DNA from: Marasmius tenuissimus
Lineage: Eukaryota; Basidiomycota; Agaricomycetes; Agaricales; Marasmiaceae
Length of the DNA: 64,000 nucleotides
Reading direction: 5' to 3'
Assembly (NCBI GenBank): GCA_029532415.1
Contig: JAQOTA010000016.1
Location: 372,001 to 436,000, forward strand
The notes beneath the pieces were generated by a model. It saw only the letters and a program-made list of their open reading frames with translations. It had not been told where the DNA came from and searched no databases. Of this stretch, positions 36,983-46,623 are shown in pieces. Made by a program: the position numbers and the translations under genes. Position 1 is the first letter of the stretch; each line of letters opens with the position of its first letter.

Positions 36983-37243
36983 TGTTGAATCTGGACTCCC
37001 AGATATATGGACTGTTGTATCGGGCCGCATCTATGCTTCAATCGTTTCACTATGATGTATGCCATTCCTAGTCACTCCTGTTATAGTAGCTACAGCCACC
37101 TCTATATAGTATATAATAAGTAGCTCTGTATCTACATGCAATACCAGTACTTTTACTACTCTTGTTGCTGCCTCTAAGCCTATCTCCAGGTGAGCTAGTT
37201 TGTCCCATGCTGCCACTGCATGGGCAGGACCTCTGCTTCAGCA
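36983..37243 (+). repeat. Copia-A 5' LTR of a disrupted element (element 3)
   Basis: 261 bp, starting TGTTGAATCTGGACT and ending GCTTCAGCA, where the final CAACA has become CAGCA. It is followed by the copia-A primer site GGTTATGGGCCCC and about 100 bp of leader (37244-37346). The leader is then interrupted by the Ty3/gypsy element at 37347. Confidence 0.9.
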
Positions 37244-37346
37244 GGTTATGGGCCCCGGTGCCCTATTGATGTGCCCTGCAATGGCAGCTCTCTAGGATGT
37301 GCACCTTTGCTGAGTGCTGCCTATGATGATGTGCTATTGTGGTCAT

Positions 37347-38419
37347 TGTCACAAACTGCTACTATTCTTTTGTCCTGTCCACCCTGGTGCCGGCCCTACT
37401 TCCCCAGATCTTGCCATTTACCATCACCAGAGTCATTCCAATCAATTCTCCCATCGACATAGCATTGGCACCTGTCATCCTCATTTACTTATTGAGCCAT
37501 ATCAGTTATATTGGTCTTTCATCATGGAACAATCATTTTTTGATCTCTTTCTCATACCTTACCATTGGTTACAACTATACATGTTTGGTTTGACTTCCCC
37601 ACTTTTCTCTCATGGATACTTTGACAGTTCTCATCATTTCATTCATTCCTTGTGATGCATATTCTCATATATACTAGTGATGCCAACGGTTCGGTCTGGT
37701 CCAGTCCGGTCTGGGTTCGGTCTGGTCCAGCTAAATCGGTTCAGACTGAACCGTCGGCCATCTTCAGTCTGGTTCCGGAACCAAGGAGACCGGTTCAACC
37801 ATGGTTTAACCTACATTTTTCTCCCCCCATGTTCTCAAGCTTTCTAAGCTCTGTAATGCATATATTGAGTGCTGGAATCAAGAAAATGAACATATTAACC
37901 TTTATTAACCTTTACAAAAACAAAGAATGGGGAGGAAACCTGGGGGAGTAATCAGGCGCATCGCCGGCGCCTATTGTGGCAGGCCTGCCGCTACTAGTGC
38001 CAGTGACCTCAAACCTGGTGGCAATGTCCATGGACAAACAAACTTGACAACTAAAAATTCCGCACAACTTCAAGTGCCGTGTAGAGCTTTTTTCTTGCCA
38101 ATTCAGGACCTCTGTTGTTGTTGAGGCTTGTAAATACATTAATACGAGTAAATAAAGGTACAATTACAAGATTTTGGGTAAACCGCAGGTTAAACGGTTG
38201 AGAACTGGCAAAGACTGAACTGGGGGCACAGTTAATTTCAGAACCATTTTGGCCCCCGGTCCGGTCATGGTTCGGTCTGAAACCGTCAAACCGATGGTTC
38301 AGACCGAACCGTTGGCATCACTAATATATACTCATGGTCTCTGTAGGTAGTTTCCCAGCTTGTTCACTTTGTCTTCCCACCGCTTGTAGCACTTGTGCTG
38401 GGTTGAGCTTTTGGCTGCT
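37347..38419 (+). repeat. 5' LTR of the Ty3/gypsy element, with MITE inside
   Basis: The part that can be matched to the 3' LTR ends at 38419. The true LTR end may be further right, because the 3' LTR is truncated at this point. A candidate end is TTCA at 38467-38470 followed by TGGCTTAAGAGG as primer site, but I cannot confirm it. Excluding the 649-bp MITE and its 8-bp duplication, about 416 bp is shared between the two LTRs. Confidence 0.8.
37675..38323. mobile_element. hAT-type non-autonomous transposon (MITE)
   Basis: A 649-bp element with terminal inverted repeats beginning TAGTGATGCCAACGGTTCGG; the first 24 bases match perfectly between ends. It is flanked by the 8-bp duplication ATATATAC (37667-37674 and 38324-38331). 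The empty site is visible in the 3' LTR of the same gypsy element ('atatatactcatgg'). An 8-bp duplication and T/CA(A)GNG-like ends are characteristic of hAT transposons. There is no transposase frame inside, so it would need one from elsewhere. The interior is rich in repeated GGTTCGGTCTGGT-like motifs. Confidence 0.9.
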
Positions 38420-39281
38420 CAATCTACTCTTTTACTTTTCTATCAACTAGTCTTATCTCTGAGTGAGTTCAGGTGGCTTAAGAGGTTTCTCCACAGAGGC
38501 CGTTGGTGACACTTGGACAAGCTCCTTTTACTCTCACCCCACCTTGTTGGCACACTGGCACATATCGACGCATACCCCTACCCAGGGATTGCCCCATCCT
38601 TTAGCAGAACCTCAAACCGTGAAGAACTTGGTCACAGAATACTCTGGAGTCCTGAGAGATATAACAATTGATGGGTTAATAAACACCGTGCCAAGGCCCC
38701 CTTTGCATTACTCAACTCTTTGACACCCCTTTACCCACTCTTGCCCAACGTATTCCTGCTATTATCCCTGAAAGAGAATTCACCTTTGTTTCCAACTTAT
38801 TTTTCACACTTTCTGGTCATCTTCTATATCCTGATCTCCAAGCTCGTGCTCTTTCCTTCATCCTCCTTGAATAATCTCATTGCCCAACATTGCTTCACCC
38901 TCCCAGCAATGAGGACCTCGAGAAACTGCAAGAGCACCTAGTCCAGAACCAAGACCAGAACCTCAGTATCCCCGCCCTTTTCCTTTACCACATCAAATTG
39001 AACCCGGAGATGGAGAGAGACTTTTTGCAGTACTTGCCAACGTCCGGCAAGAAGTTGACTGGCTAGATCAGCCTACCTCAAACGGACAACACAGCTGGTA
39101 TATTGTTGGAGAAACACAAGCAGAGAACCATTGGTTGACAGCTGCTGAGGAGAGAGAGTTACACATCTTCATTTCTCCAGAGCAAACCCATACGTCACCA
39201 ACTATCAAAGAAGAACATATTAGTCCTGTTCCCCTTAGACCAATTCCTTGACCAAAATCTGAGTCCTCACCATCAACCAAC

Positions 39282-40619
39282 ATGTCAGAACACAAAACAT
39301 CTCCCAATCAACCAGCTACTACCAATCCCACCCACAATTGTCCATCATCCCAACCAGAATCATCAATCAACCTGGGAGCAGGGTTGGATAAGGCTGCCCA
39401 TACCTCCTTTCACAGTGAGAGAGGTGTCAAGCCTGAGAATTGGGAAGGGGACCGTGTCAAGACCAACAGATTTGTCAATAAATTCAGAAACTACCTTGCA
39501 CTGAATGAAGACAGGTACCCCACTGTAGTGGACCAACAAGTGCTTTTCCTCTCATTACTAGGTGGGGATATTGGTGCAGCATGGGCAGATAGGTGTATGG
39601 AGGAGATATATGGATGGGGTAGTGATGATGAAGGAAGTGATTGGGGTAGCAGTGACAGTGACCACCAGGACAATAATGTGAATCCTGCAGGCCAAGAAAC
39701 TGGAGTTGCAAGCTCTACAGCATCCACTAGGAAGTCTGTTAAGTGGCCAACCCTCGATTCTCTCTTGAAACAATTCAAGAAGGACTTTGCTCCACTTGAT
39801 CCCAAAGGCAAGGCTCAGACCACTATTGAGACCATCACCATGACTGGGGACCTGGCTGACATCGACAAGTACATTTCTGAATTTGAACGACATGCAGCTG
39901 TCTCTAAGCTGGGGGAGGAGGCACTTTTGCTCTTCTTCAAGCGTGGACTTCATCCCAAGCTAGTTGATCGGGTGTCTGGGACATACCCAAGGCCAAAGGG
40001 ATTAGAGGGTTACAAGAAACGAGCTGTAGAGTTGCAGAATGAGTATTTGAGTCGCAGGGCAGAAGCAGCACGCTGGAAGAACACTCGCCTGGGGAACTAT
40101 GTCACTCGTTCCCAAACAACTACTACATCTACCACCACAGGTAGAGTTGCTGCAGATGCTGGAGCATCAAAGGAAGTCAATGCCTTTAAGGCTCCAGGTG
40201 CATCCTCGCCCCTTATTCCTCTGAAAAAGCTGACTCCTGAGGAACGACAGTGGTGTGTTGATAAAGGACTTTGCTTCAGATGTTGGCAACCAGGTCATCA
40301 AGGATATGAATGTCCTACATTTCCACCAACCAACCAGCGATCAGGACAATTCATTCCTATTCAGCGTCCCACAGGCACTGTTATCCGTGCCACTACTCCC
40401 AGATCTTTTTCATCCTCTGTTCCATCATCTTCCACTGTACCACCATCTTTCTCTTCTACCCCTATGAACAATCTCGCTACCACTTCCCCTTTCTCTACTC
40501 CTGACTATATGAAAGAAATCACCGAGACATTCAACAACATTCAGAAGCTGGACCCAGAAACCAAGGCTGCCGCTGCTGCTGCACATTGGAGGGACCTTGG
40601 CAACAAGAAGGATTTTTGA
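39282..40619 (+). CDS. Gag protein of the Ty3/gypsy element
   Basis: A complete 445-codon frame. The central part has the retrotransposon Gag pattern ('RFVNKFRNYLALNED', 'ADIDKYISEFERHA', 'LLLFFKRGLHPKLVDRV'). A CCHC zinc knuckle, 'CFRCWQPGHQGYECP', lies near residue 330 and would bind RNA. An acidic Asp/Ser-rich insert ('GSDDEGSDWGSSDSD') is near residue 115. It starts at an ATG about 0.8 kb after the LTR. Gag would form the particle that packages element RNA. This frame is intact although pol is broken, so it could in principle still make capsids. Confidence 0.85.
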   Translation: MSEHKTSPNQPATTNPTHNCPSSQPESSINLGAGLDKAAHTSFHSERGVKPENWEGDRVKTNRFVNKFRNYLALNEDRYPTVVDQQVLFLSLLGGDIGAAWADRCMEEIYGWGSDDEGSDWGSSDSDHQDNNVNPAGQETGVASSTASTRKSVKWPTLDSLLKQFKKDFAPLDPKGKAQTTIETITMTGDLADIDKYISEFERHAAVSKLGEEALLLFFKRGLHPKLVDRVSGTYPRPKGLEGYKKRAVELQNEYLSRRAEAARWKNTRLGNYVTRSQTTTTSTTTGRVAADAGASKEVNAFKAPGASSPLIPLKKLTPEERQWCVDKGLCFRCWQPGHQGYECPTFPPTNQRSGQFIPIQRPTGTVIRATTPRSFSSSVPSSSTVPPSFSSTPMNNLATTSPFSTPDYMKEITETFNNIQKLDPETKAAAAAAHWRDLGNKKDF

Positions 40620-40779
40620 TTTCCTCCCCTACCGCGTTGTTAGGAGGAGTTGTACCATTACTTACCGGACTATCTTCGAATCAATTTGATATATTGAACC
40701 TACTCTGTGAGCAATCATTTCCATCAGAATTGAGAATGTCTGCAATCACCAGAAACAGACCAACTCCATTGATTACACT

Positions 40780-43700
40780 ACAAGATTACCGGTCAGAAAA
40801 TCGGCGCAGAAGCACTTGTTGATAGTGGAGCGGAAGGGATCATCATTAATTCAACTTTTGCCTAAACATTGTTTCACTCTTCTTCCTATTTCAACCCCTT
40901 TTCCAGTCCAGAATGTGGATGGATCTGAGAATATCCTTGGATGGGTCTGATATTTTACCTGACAAAAGCTTTGTATCTATTCTCAAGACCATCTGTCATT
41001 CCATGAGGAAACAGCTGAATTCTATGTCACAGATATTGGGGATCATGATGTTATACTCGGAACAGATTGGTTGGAGCAGCATAACCCAGAGATCAATTGG
41101 ATAAACCGAGAGGTGGATATGGTTAGATGTCCTCCCACATGCATTTGCAAAAATCCACCTGTCAAGAATGTTTGCACCAAGTCAGAGGTAAAATCAACAT
41201 TTCGGGCATCCAAATCAACAATTCCTTGTTTCTATCGGGACTACAAGGTTACTTGGAAAGAGGAGAACGGTGTTCCAGTTCCAGTTACCAAGATTGCTGG
41301 AAGTCGCAGACGAGTCCGTTTGTTTGTTGGACATCCCCCACTACCATCAAAGCTGTTCACAGAAGATGATGATGGAGAAGTTGAGGTGCCTAGAGATTGG
41401 GTGATTAGAGCATTGAAACAAGTCTTTGGAAAAGAGGACTCTCCAGTGAGTGAACCAGATTTCGAGGACAGTCCTACTATGAATATCCGAGCAGCATTCA
41501 CAAATGCACAAGCATTAGCAGAGAAACACCATGCTGCTGATAAAACTCCCAAGAAGCTTGAGGAACTAGTTCCGAAGCAATACCATGGATTTCTATCAGT
41601 TTTTGACAAGAAGATAGCAGAACGGTTACCAGCACAAAGAGATTGGGATCATGCCATTGATCTCAAGCCGGATTTCCAACCAAAGACTTGCAAGACATAT
41701 CCTCTATCACCCAATGAACAGCAGGAACTTGATTCATTCCTCAAGGAGAATTTAGAGAAGGGATATATTCGTCCTTCAAAGTCATCAATGGCAAGTCCAT
41801 TTTTCTTTGTCAAAAAGAAAGATGGAAAGCTATGACCTGTACAGGACTATTGGGTTCTCAACACTGGCACTGTCAAGAATGAATACCCACTACCCCTCAT
41901 ATCAGAACTTGTGGATAAACTCAAGGGAGCACAAGTATTTTCTAAAGTGGATCTCAGATGGGGTTCCAACAATATCAGAATCAAGGAGGGGGATGAGTGG
42001 AAAGCTGCATTCAAGACAAACCGAGGCCTTTTTGAACCAACGGTGATGTTCTTTGATCTTATGAATTCGCCTGCAACATTCCAAGCAATGATGAACACCA
42101 TTTTTAGTGACTTGATTGAGTCAGGGAAGGTGGTCATCTATATGGACAACATTCTTATATTCATGGACACTATGGAGGAACATCGTCAAGTTGTCAGAAA
42201 GGTGCTTCAGCGGTTGAAAGATCATGACCTCTACTTGAAACCAGAAAAGTGCACTTTCGAAGCTGAGTCAGTTGAATTCCTGGGCCTGATAATCTCTCAC
42301 AACACCCTTGCTATGGATCCAGTAAAGGTAGCAGGTGTCACTGAATGGCCAACACCACATTCTGTGAAGGAAGTGCAATCATTTCTTGAGTTTGGGAATT
42401 TCTATTGCCGCTTTATAGAGGGGTTTTCTCGGATTGCAAGACCATTATTCGAGTTGACCAGGAAGGAACATCAATGGAACTGGACCCCAGATTGTCAAAT
42501 AGCATTTGATGCTTTAAAAGCTGCATTCATATCCTCTCCAGTATTGCTGATGTCTGATGAATCAAAACCGTATCGTGTAGAAGTTGATGCATCAGACTTT
42601 GCTACTGGAGGAATCCTCTCACAGCAAGGTGAAGATGGCCAGTGGCACCCAACAGCATATATTTCCAAATCACTGTTAGAGGCCGAACGGAACTACGATA
42701 TCCATGATAAAGAACTCTTGGCAATCATCAGAGCATTGGAAACATGGAGACACTATTTGGAAGGAGCACCATATACAGTGGAGATTCATACAGATCACAA
42801 GAACCTGGAGTACTTTACCACAGCACAGAAATTAAGTCCTCGACAAGCGCGATGGGCTTTATTCTTGACTCAATTTGACTATGTATTCATCCACAAGCCA
42901 GGTCCATCCAATCGCAGTGACCCTCTGTCCCGGCGTCCAGATCATAAAGAGGGGGTAGAGAACGACAATTCTGATCGTGTTCTCCTCAATCACAAGTTTT
43001 TTCAAATCCGAGCAACTCAACCTGGCATGGTTACCACATCTATGGATGAAGAGTTGAGACATAGGATTGTAGAGTGTCCAAGAAAGGATGCTGAGGTTGT
43101 GAGTGCCCTCGATGTCATCTTGAACAATGGTCCCCGCTCGCTTGTCAAAAATCTACAGGAATGGAATTACGAGGATGGACTAATCCTCTTTAGAGGAAAG
43201 GTCTATGTTCCATATGATATCGAGCTTCGATGTGAACTGGTACAGCTCCATCATGATACACTGGCTGCTGGACACCCAGGACCCTTCAAGACATATGAAC
43301 TCCTTAGCCGCGAGTACTGGTGGCCAGGCATGTCGGTGTTTGTCAAAGAACATGTGGAAGGATGTGCAACTTGTCAACTTACCAAAGCCAACAACAATCC
43401 TCCCCATGTCCCACTAGTTCCCAACGAGATTCCAGAGAGGCCATTCAGTATCATAACTTCTGACTTCATTACCGACCTGCCTCTTTGCAATGGTTCAGAC
43501 TCCATTCATGTAGTGGTTGATCGGACAACCAAGACAGTGGTTGCAACACCATGTAACAAGACAATCGACAGTGATGGGACAGCAGATCTTCTGGTAGACC
43601 ATGTGTGGGCATGATATGGATTGTGGGACAAGATGATCAAGGTCCACAGTTTGCAGGGAAGGTTATGACAGCATTGTCAAAGAAACTTGGCATTGTTCAG

Positions 43701-44641
43701 GGACTCAGTACAGCTTACCACCCACAAACTGATGGAGAAACAGAACGATATAATCAGGAGCTTGAGCAATATTTGCAGGTTTTCTGTGACTATCGACAAG
43801 ATGACTGGGTCAAGTTACTTCCTCTTGCAGTCTTCTGTCACAACAATTGCATTCACTCTGCAACAGGACAAGCACCATACAAACTTCTTTATGGCTTTCT
43901 TCCAAAGCTGTTCCCCTCAGTCAACCCAAGAACAGATGTCCCAAGAGTGAAGGAACGTCTCCAACAACTAGAAGAAGTAAGAGAAGAGGTTGAAGCAAGT
44001 CTGAACATGGCAGCAGAGTTGATGAAGAGGAATAACCATGACCATATGGAGAATGGTATCAGCTTCAAAGTTGGTGATAAAGTTACATTGGATGGAAAAA
44101 ACCTCAAATCAACAAGACCAAAAGCTAAGTTGGCGAATCGTCGTCATGGCCCTTTTGAGATTGTTGATGTTCTTGGTCCAGTAACTTACCGTCTCAAGTT
44201 ACCCAAGACATGGAGCAGAATCCATCCAGTATTTCACACTTCTCTTCTACTACCATACCGAGAGACAGAAGCTCATGGACCCAATTATCCTGCTCTTGAG
44301 GAAGTGGAACCAGAAGATGGTGAATATGAGGTGGAAGCAATTCTAGATGCACAACCAACACCGAATGCACGTGGAGTGGAATATTTGATCAAGTGGAAGG
44401 GTTATCCAGATACAGAAACATCGTGGTGGCCTAGGTCTAGTCTCAACTGTGATGAAATGCTTGAAGAGTTCTATGCAAAGAATCCTAACGCATATCATCC
44501 ATCAAGACCACATACAAGGCCAAAAAAGAGGACAACAAGGGTTAGATCTATGGGCATTTTGGCAAGTGAAATCTGGAAAGATACACCAGTGCTCCAAGCG
44601 CAAGCACCTCCCAAAGAGGGGGTATTGTCACAAACTGCCAC
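40780..44641 (+). pseudogene. Ty3/gypsy pol pseudogene with chromodomain
   Basis: Domains in order. Protease 'ALVDSGAEGI' is near 40820, followed by stops including two TGA codons near 40950. Reverse transcriptase runs from 'RPSKSSMASPFFFVKKKDGKL' (TGA at 41833) through 'FSKVDLRWGSNNIRIKEG' to 'IYMDNILIF', where the catalytic YMDD is changed to YMDN (AAC at 42148-42150). RNase H is 'VEVDASDFATGGIL' and 'LHIHTDHKNLEY'-like. The integrase zinc finger is 'HHDTLAAGHPG' with 'CATCQLTK', then 'SDFITDLP'. A TGA at 43612 and a small deletion shift the frame before 'DQGPQFAGKVM'. The core continues to 'HPQTDGETERYNQELEQYL'. A chromodomain ('EVEAILDAQ', 'YLIKWKGYPDTETSWWPRSSL') lies near 44330-44480. 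It is inactive. Confidence 0.9.
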
Positions 44642-45042
44642 TATTCTTTTGTCCTGTCCACCCCAGTGCCGGCCCTACTTCCCCGGATCTTGCCATTTAC
44701 CATCACCAGAGTTATTCCAATCAATTCTCCCATCGACATAGCATTGGCACCTGTCATCCTCATTTACTTATTGAGCCATATCAGTTATTTTGGTCTTTCA
44801 TCATGGAACAATCATCTTTTGATCTCTTTCTCATACCTTACCATTGGTTACAACTATACATGTTTGGTTTGACTTCCCCGCTTTTCTCTCATGGATACTC
44901 TTGACAGTTCTCATTATTTCATTCATTCCTTGTGATGCATATTCTCATATATACTCATGGTCTCTGTAGGTAGTTTCCCAGCTTGTCCACTTTGTCTCCC
45001 CACTGCTTGTAGCACTTGTGCTGGGTTGAGCTTTTGGCTGCT
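44626..45042 (+). repeat. 3' LTR of the Ty3/gypsy element, truncated
   Basis: Matches the 5' LTR from TGTCACAAACTGCC to 'ggctgct', then changes to copia-A leader sequence at the shared word 'ctgcttaat'. A purine run 'aaagagggggt' lies just upstream as the likely polypurine tract. It lacks the MITE found in the 5' LTR, so the MITE inserted after the element did. Confidence 0.85.
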
Positions 45043-45450
45043 TAATTGCTGTTGTGATGGGCAGACCGTTAACACCGGTTCTGGACCTGTGAAGTCGACA
45101 TCTTCATTGATGTTTGACAATGGTGGACTGTGTCCTCAACAACGATCGATGGCTATTGCCATTGGCCATGCGGTGATTTCTTTTATCATTGCCTATGATG
45201 ATGAACATATGCTGATCGTTGTTTTATTACTCCAGATCACTATGGCTCCTGTTATGTCTACCCTTATCCCCACCGTTGAGGTCTTCAGCGGTGTTAACTG
45301 GTGCAAGTGGTCCAAGGGTCTTGGTACTTATGCCATGATCAATGAGTTCTATAACCACTACACTGACAACAATCCTGAACCCGATGCACTTACCAAACCT
45401 ATGGAACCCAAGGAACCCCAGCCAACTACTCGCACTGTCACTGTTCCTGC
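45043..45450 (+). mobile_element. Copia-A element 3: leader and N-terminal gag fragment
   Basis: Continues the copia-A leader and gag start in plus orientation ('STLIPTVEVFSGVNW', then 'WSKGLGTYAMINEFYNHY') up to 'TTRTVTVPA' at about 45445. There it meets copia-A sequence of opposite orientation. It belongs with the LTR at 36983 as the 5' end of one element. Confidence 0.85.
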
Positions 45451-46623
45451 TCATGAAGAGGAGTATCAGCAGCTTTTGCATTCTGCATGCCAAATTGCTT
45501 CAAGACCTTCTTCAAATAGTCAGTCTGGTCAAGAAGGATCTTGCGGCCTTTGCAATGAATACGCATGCGCAAGAACTCTTTGACTTCTCCAGGATCACAG
45601 CATTCCCAACGAGCCATAAACTCGGCTTTCTTCTTTTTGACAAAGGCTTTGTTGGGTCCAAGGAATAATGCATCGTCGACATAGATCAAAGCAATACATT
45701 CTTCACCAGTCTCACAATCTTTGCAGATGAAGAGACCTGCATCGGAAGTTAAGCGTTTGAAGCCCATTACTTCCATGGACAAGCTGAGAGCACGCCACCA
45801 CTCAAGAGTGGCTTGCTTAAGTCCATATAATGCACAGCAAAGGCAATAGACTTTGCCTTCCTGACCCTTAACCTTGAAACCTTCAGGTTGATCCATATAG
45901 ATCTCTTCCTTAAGTTTGCCATAGAGAAAGGTGTTCTTTACATCCAATGCCTGAATGTGCCAGTTTTTGAGAGCTGCTAATGTGAGCATCATCTGTACAG
46001 TTCCAAAGTGTACAACTGGTGAGAAGATCTCATCAAAATCAACTCCCTCAACTTGAGAGAAACCCTTGGCAACAAGTCAAGCTTTCTTTCGACCGTCTGA
46101 CTTAATGTCAAACACCCATCTGTTTTTGACAGCCTTGCAACCTCTAGGTAGGTCAACCAATTCAAAGACCTTGCGCTTGCGAAGAGCCTCCAGTTCATCA
46201 CAGCAAGCAGCCTTCCATTCTCTCTGCTGCTCAGCTGGCAGCTTCAGTATGTCACAGAGAGTCCACTCTCAAATGTTAGACATATCGGTGAGGTCATTGT
46301 AAACGGGAACTGCCCGATTTAACAGATAAATCACGAAACCTACTCCCCCTTCCTGGGATAATTGTTGCACTAAGCTATCGGGCTGACTCCCCCTGGAGTT
46401 ACACATGGTAGACAGACTGGCACAATTAGTCCCAGGAACCTTTCTAGGTCTACCTCTCCTACGGGTAGTAGGTGGATCCATGGGTTCTCTATCACCCGTG
46501 GCATCTCTCCACGCAGAATTTTTCTCCATATCACACACAATGCATGAGGGATCATTTGGGTCTCATTGTTCACCAAATATGTTATCAGGTTGCTTAGTAC
46601 CTGTCCATTTCCTGCCTGAACGC

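Larger units (their letters stand above)
37347..45042 (+). mobile_element. Ty3/gypsy chromovirus nested in copia-A element 3
   Basis: LTR-bounded element in the copia-A leader: 5' LTR from 37347 (carrying a hAT-type MITE), Gag at 39282-40619, a broken pol from about 40780, a chromodomain, and a 3' LTR at 44626-45042. The LTRs start TGTCACAAACTG and differ at about a dozen sites over 416 compared bases. The 3' LTR is cut where it meets the copia-A leader ('ctgcttaat'), and no target duplication is present. About 35 bp of the copia-A leader is missing at the site, so the right end was rearranged after insertion. Confidence 0.9.
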
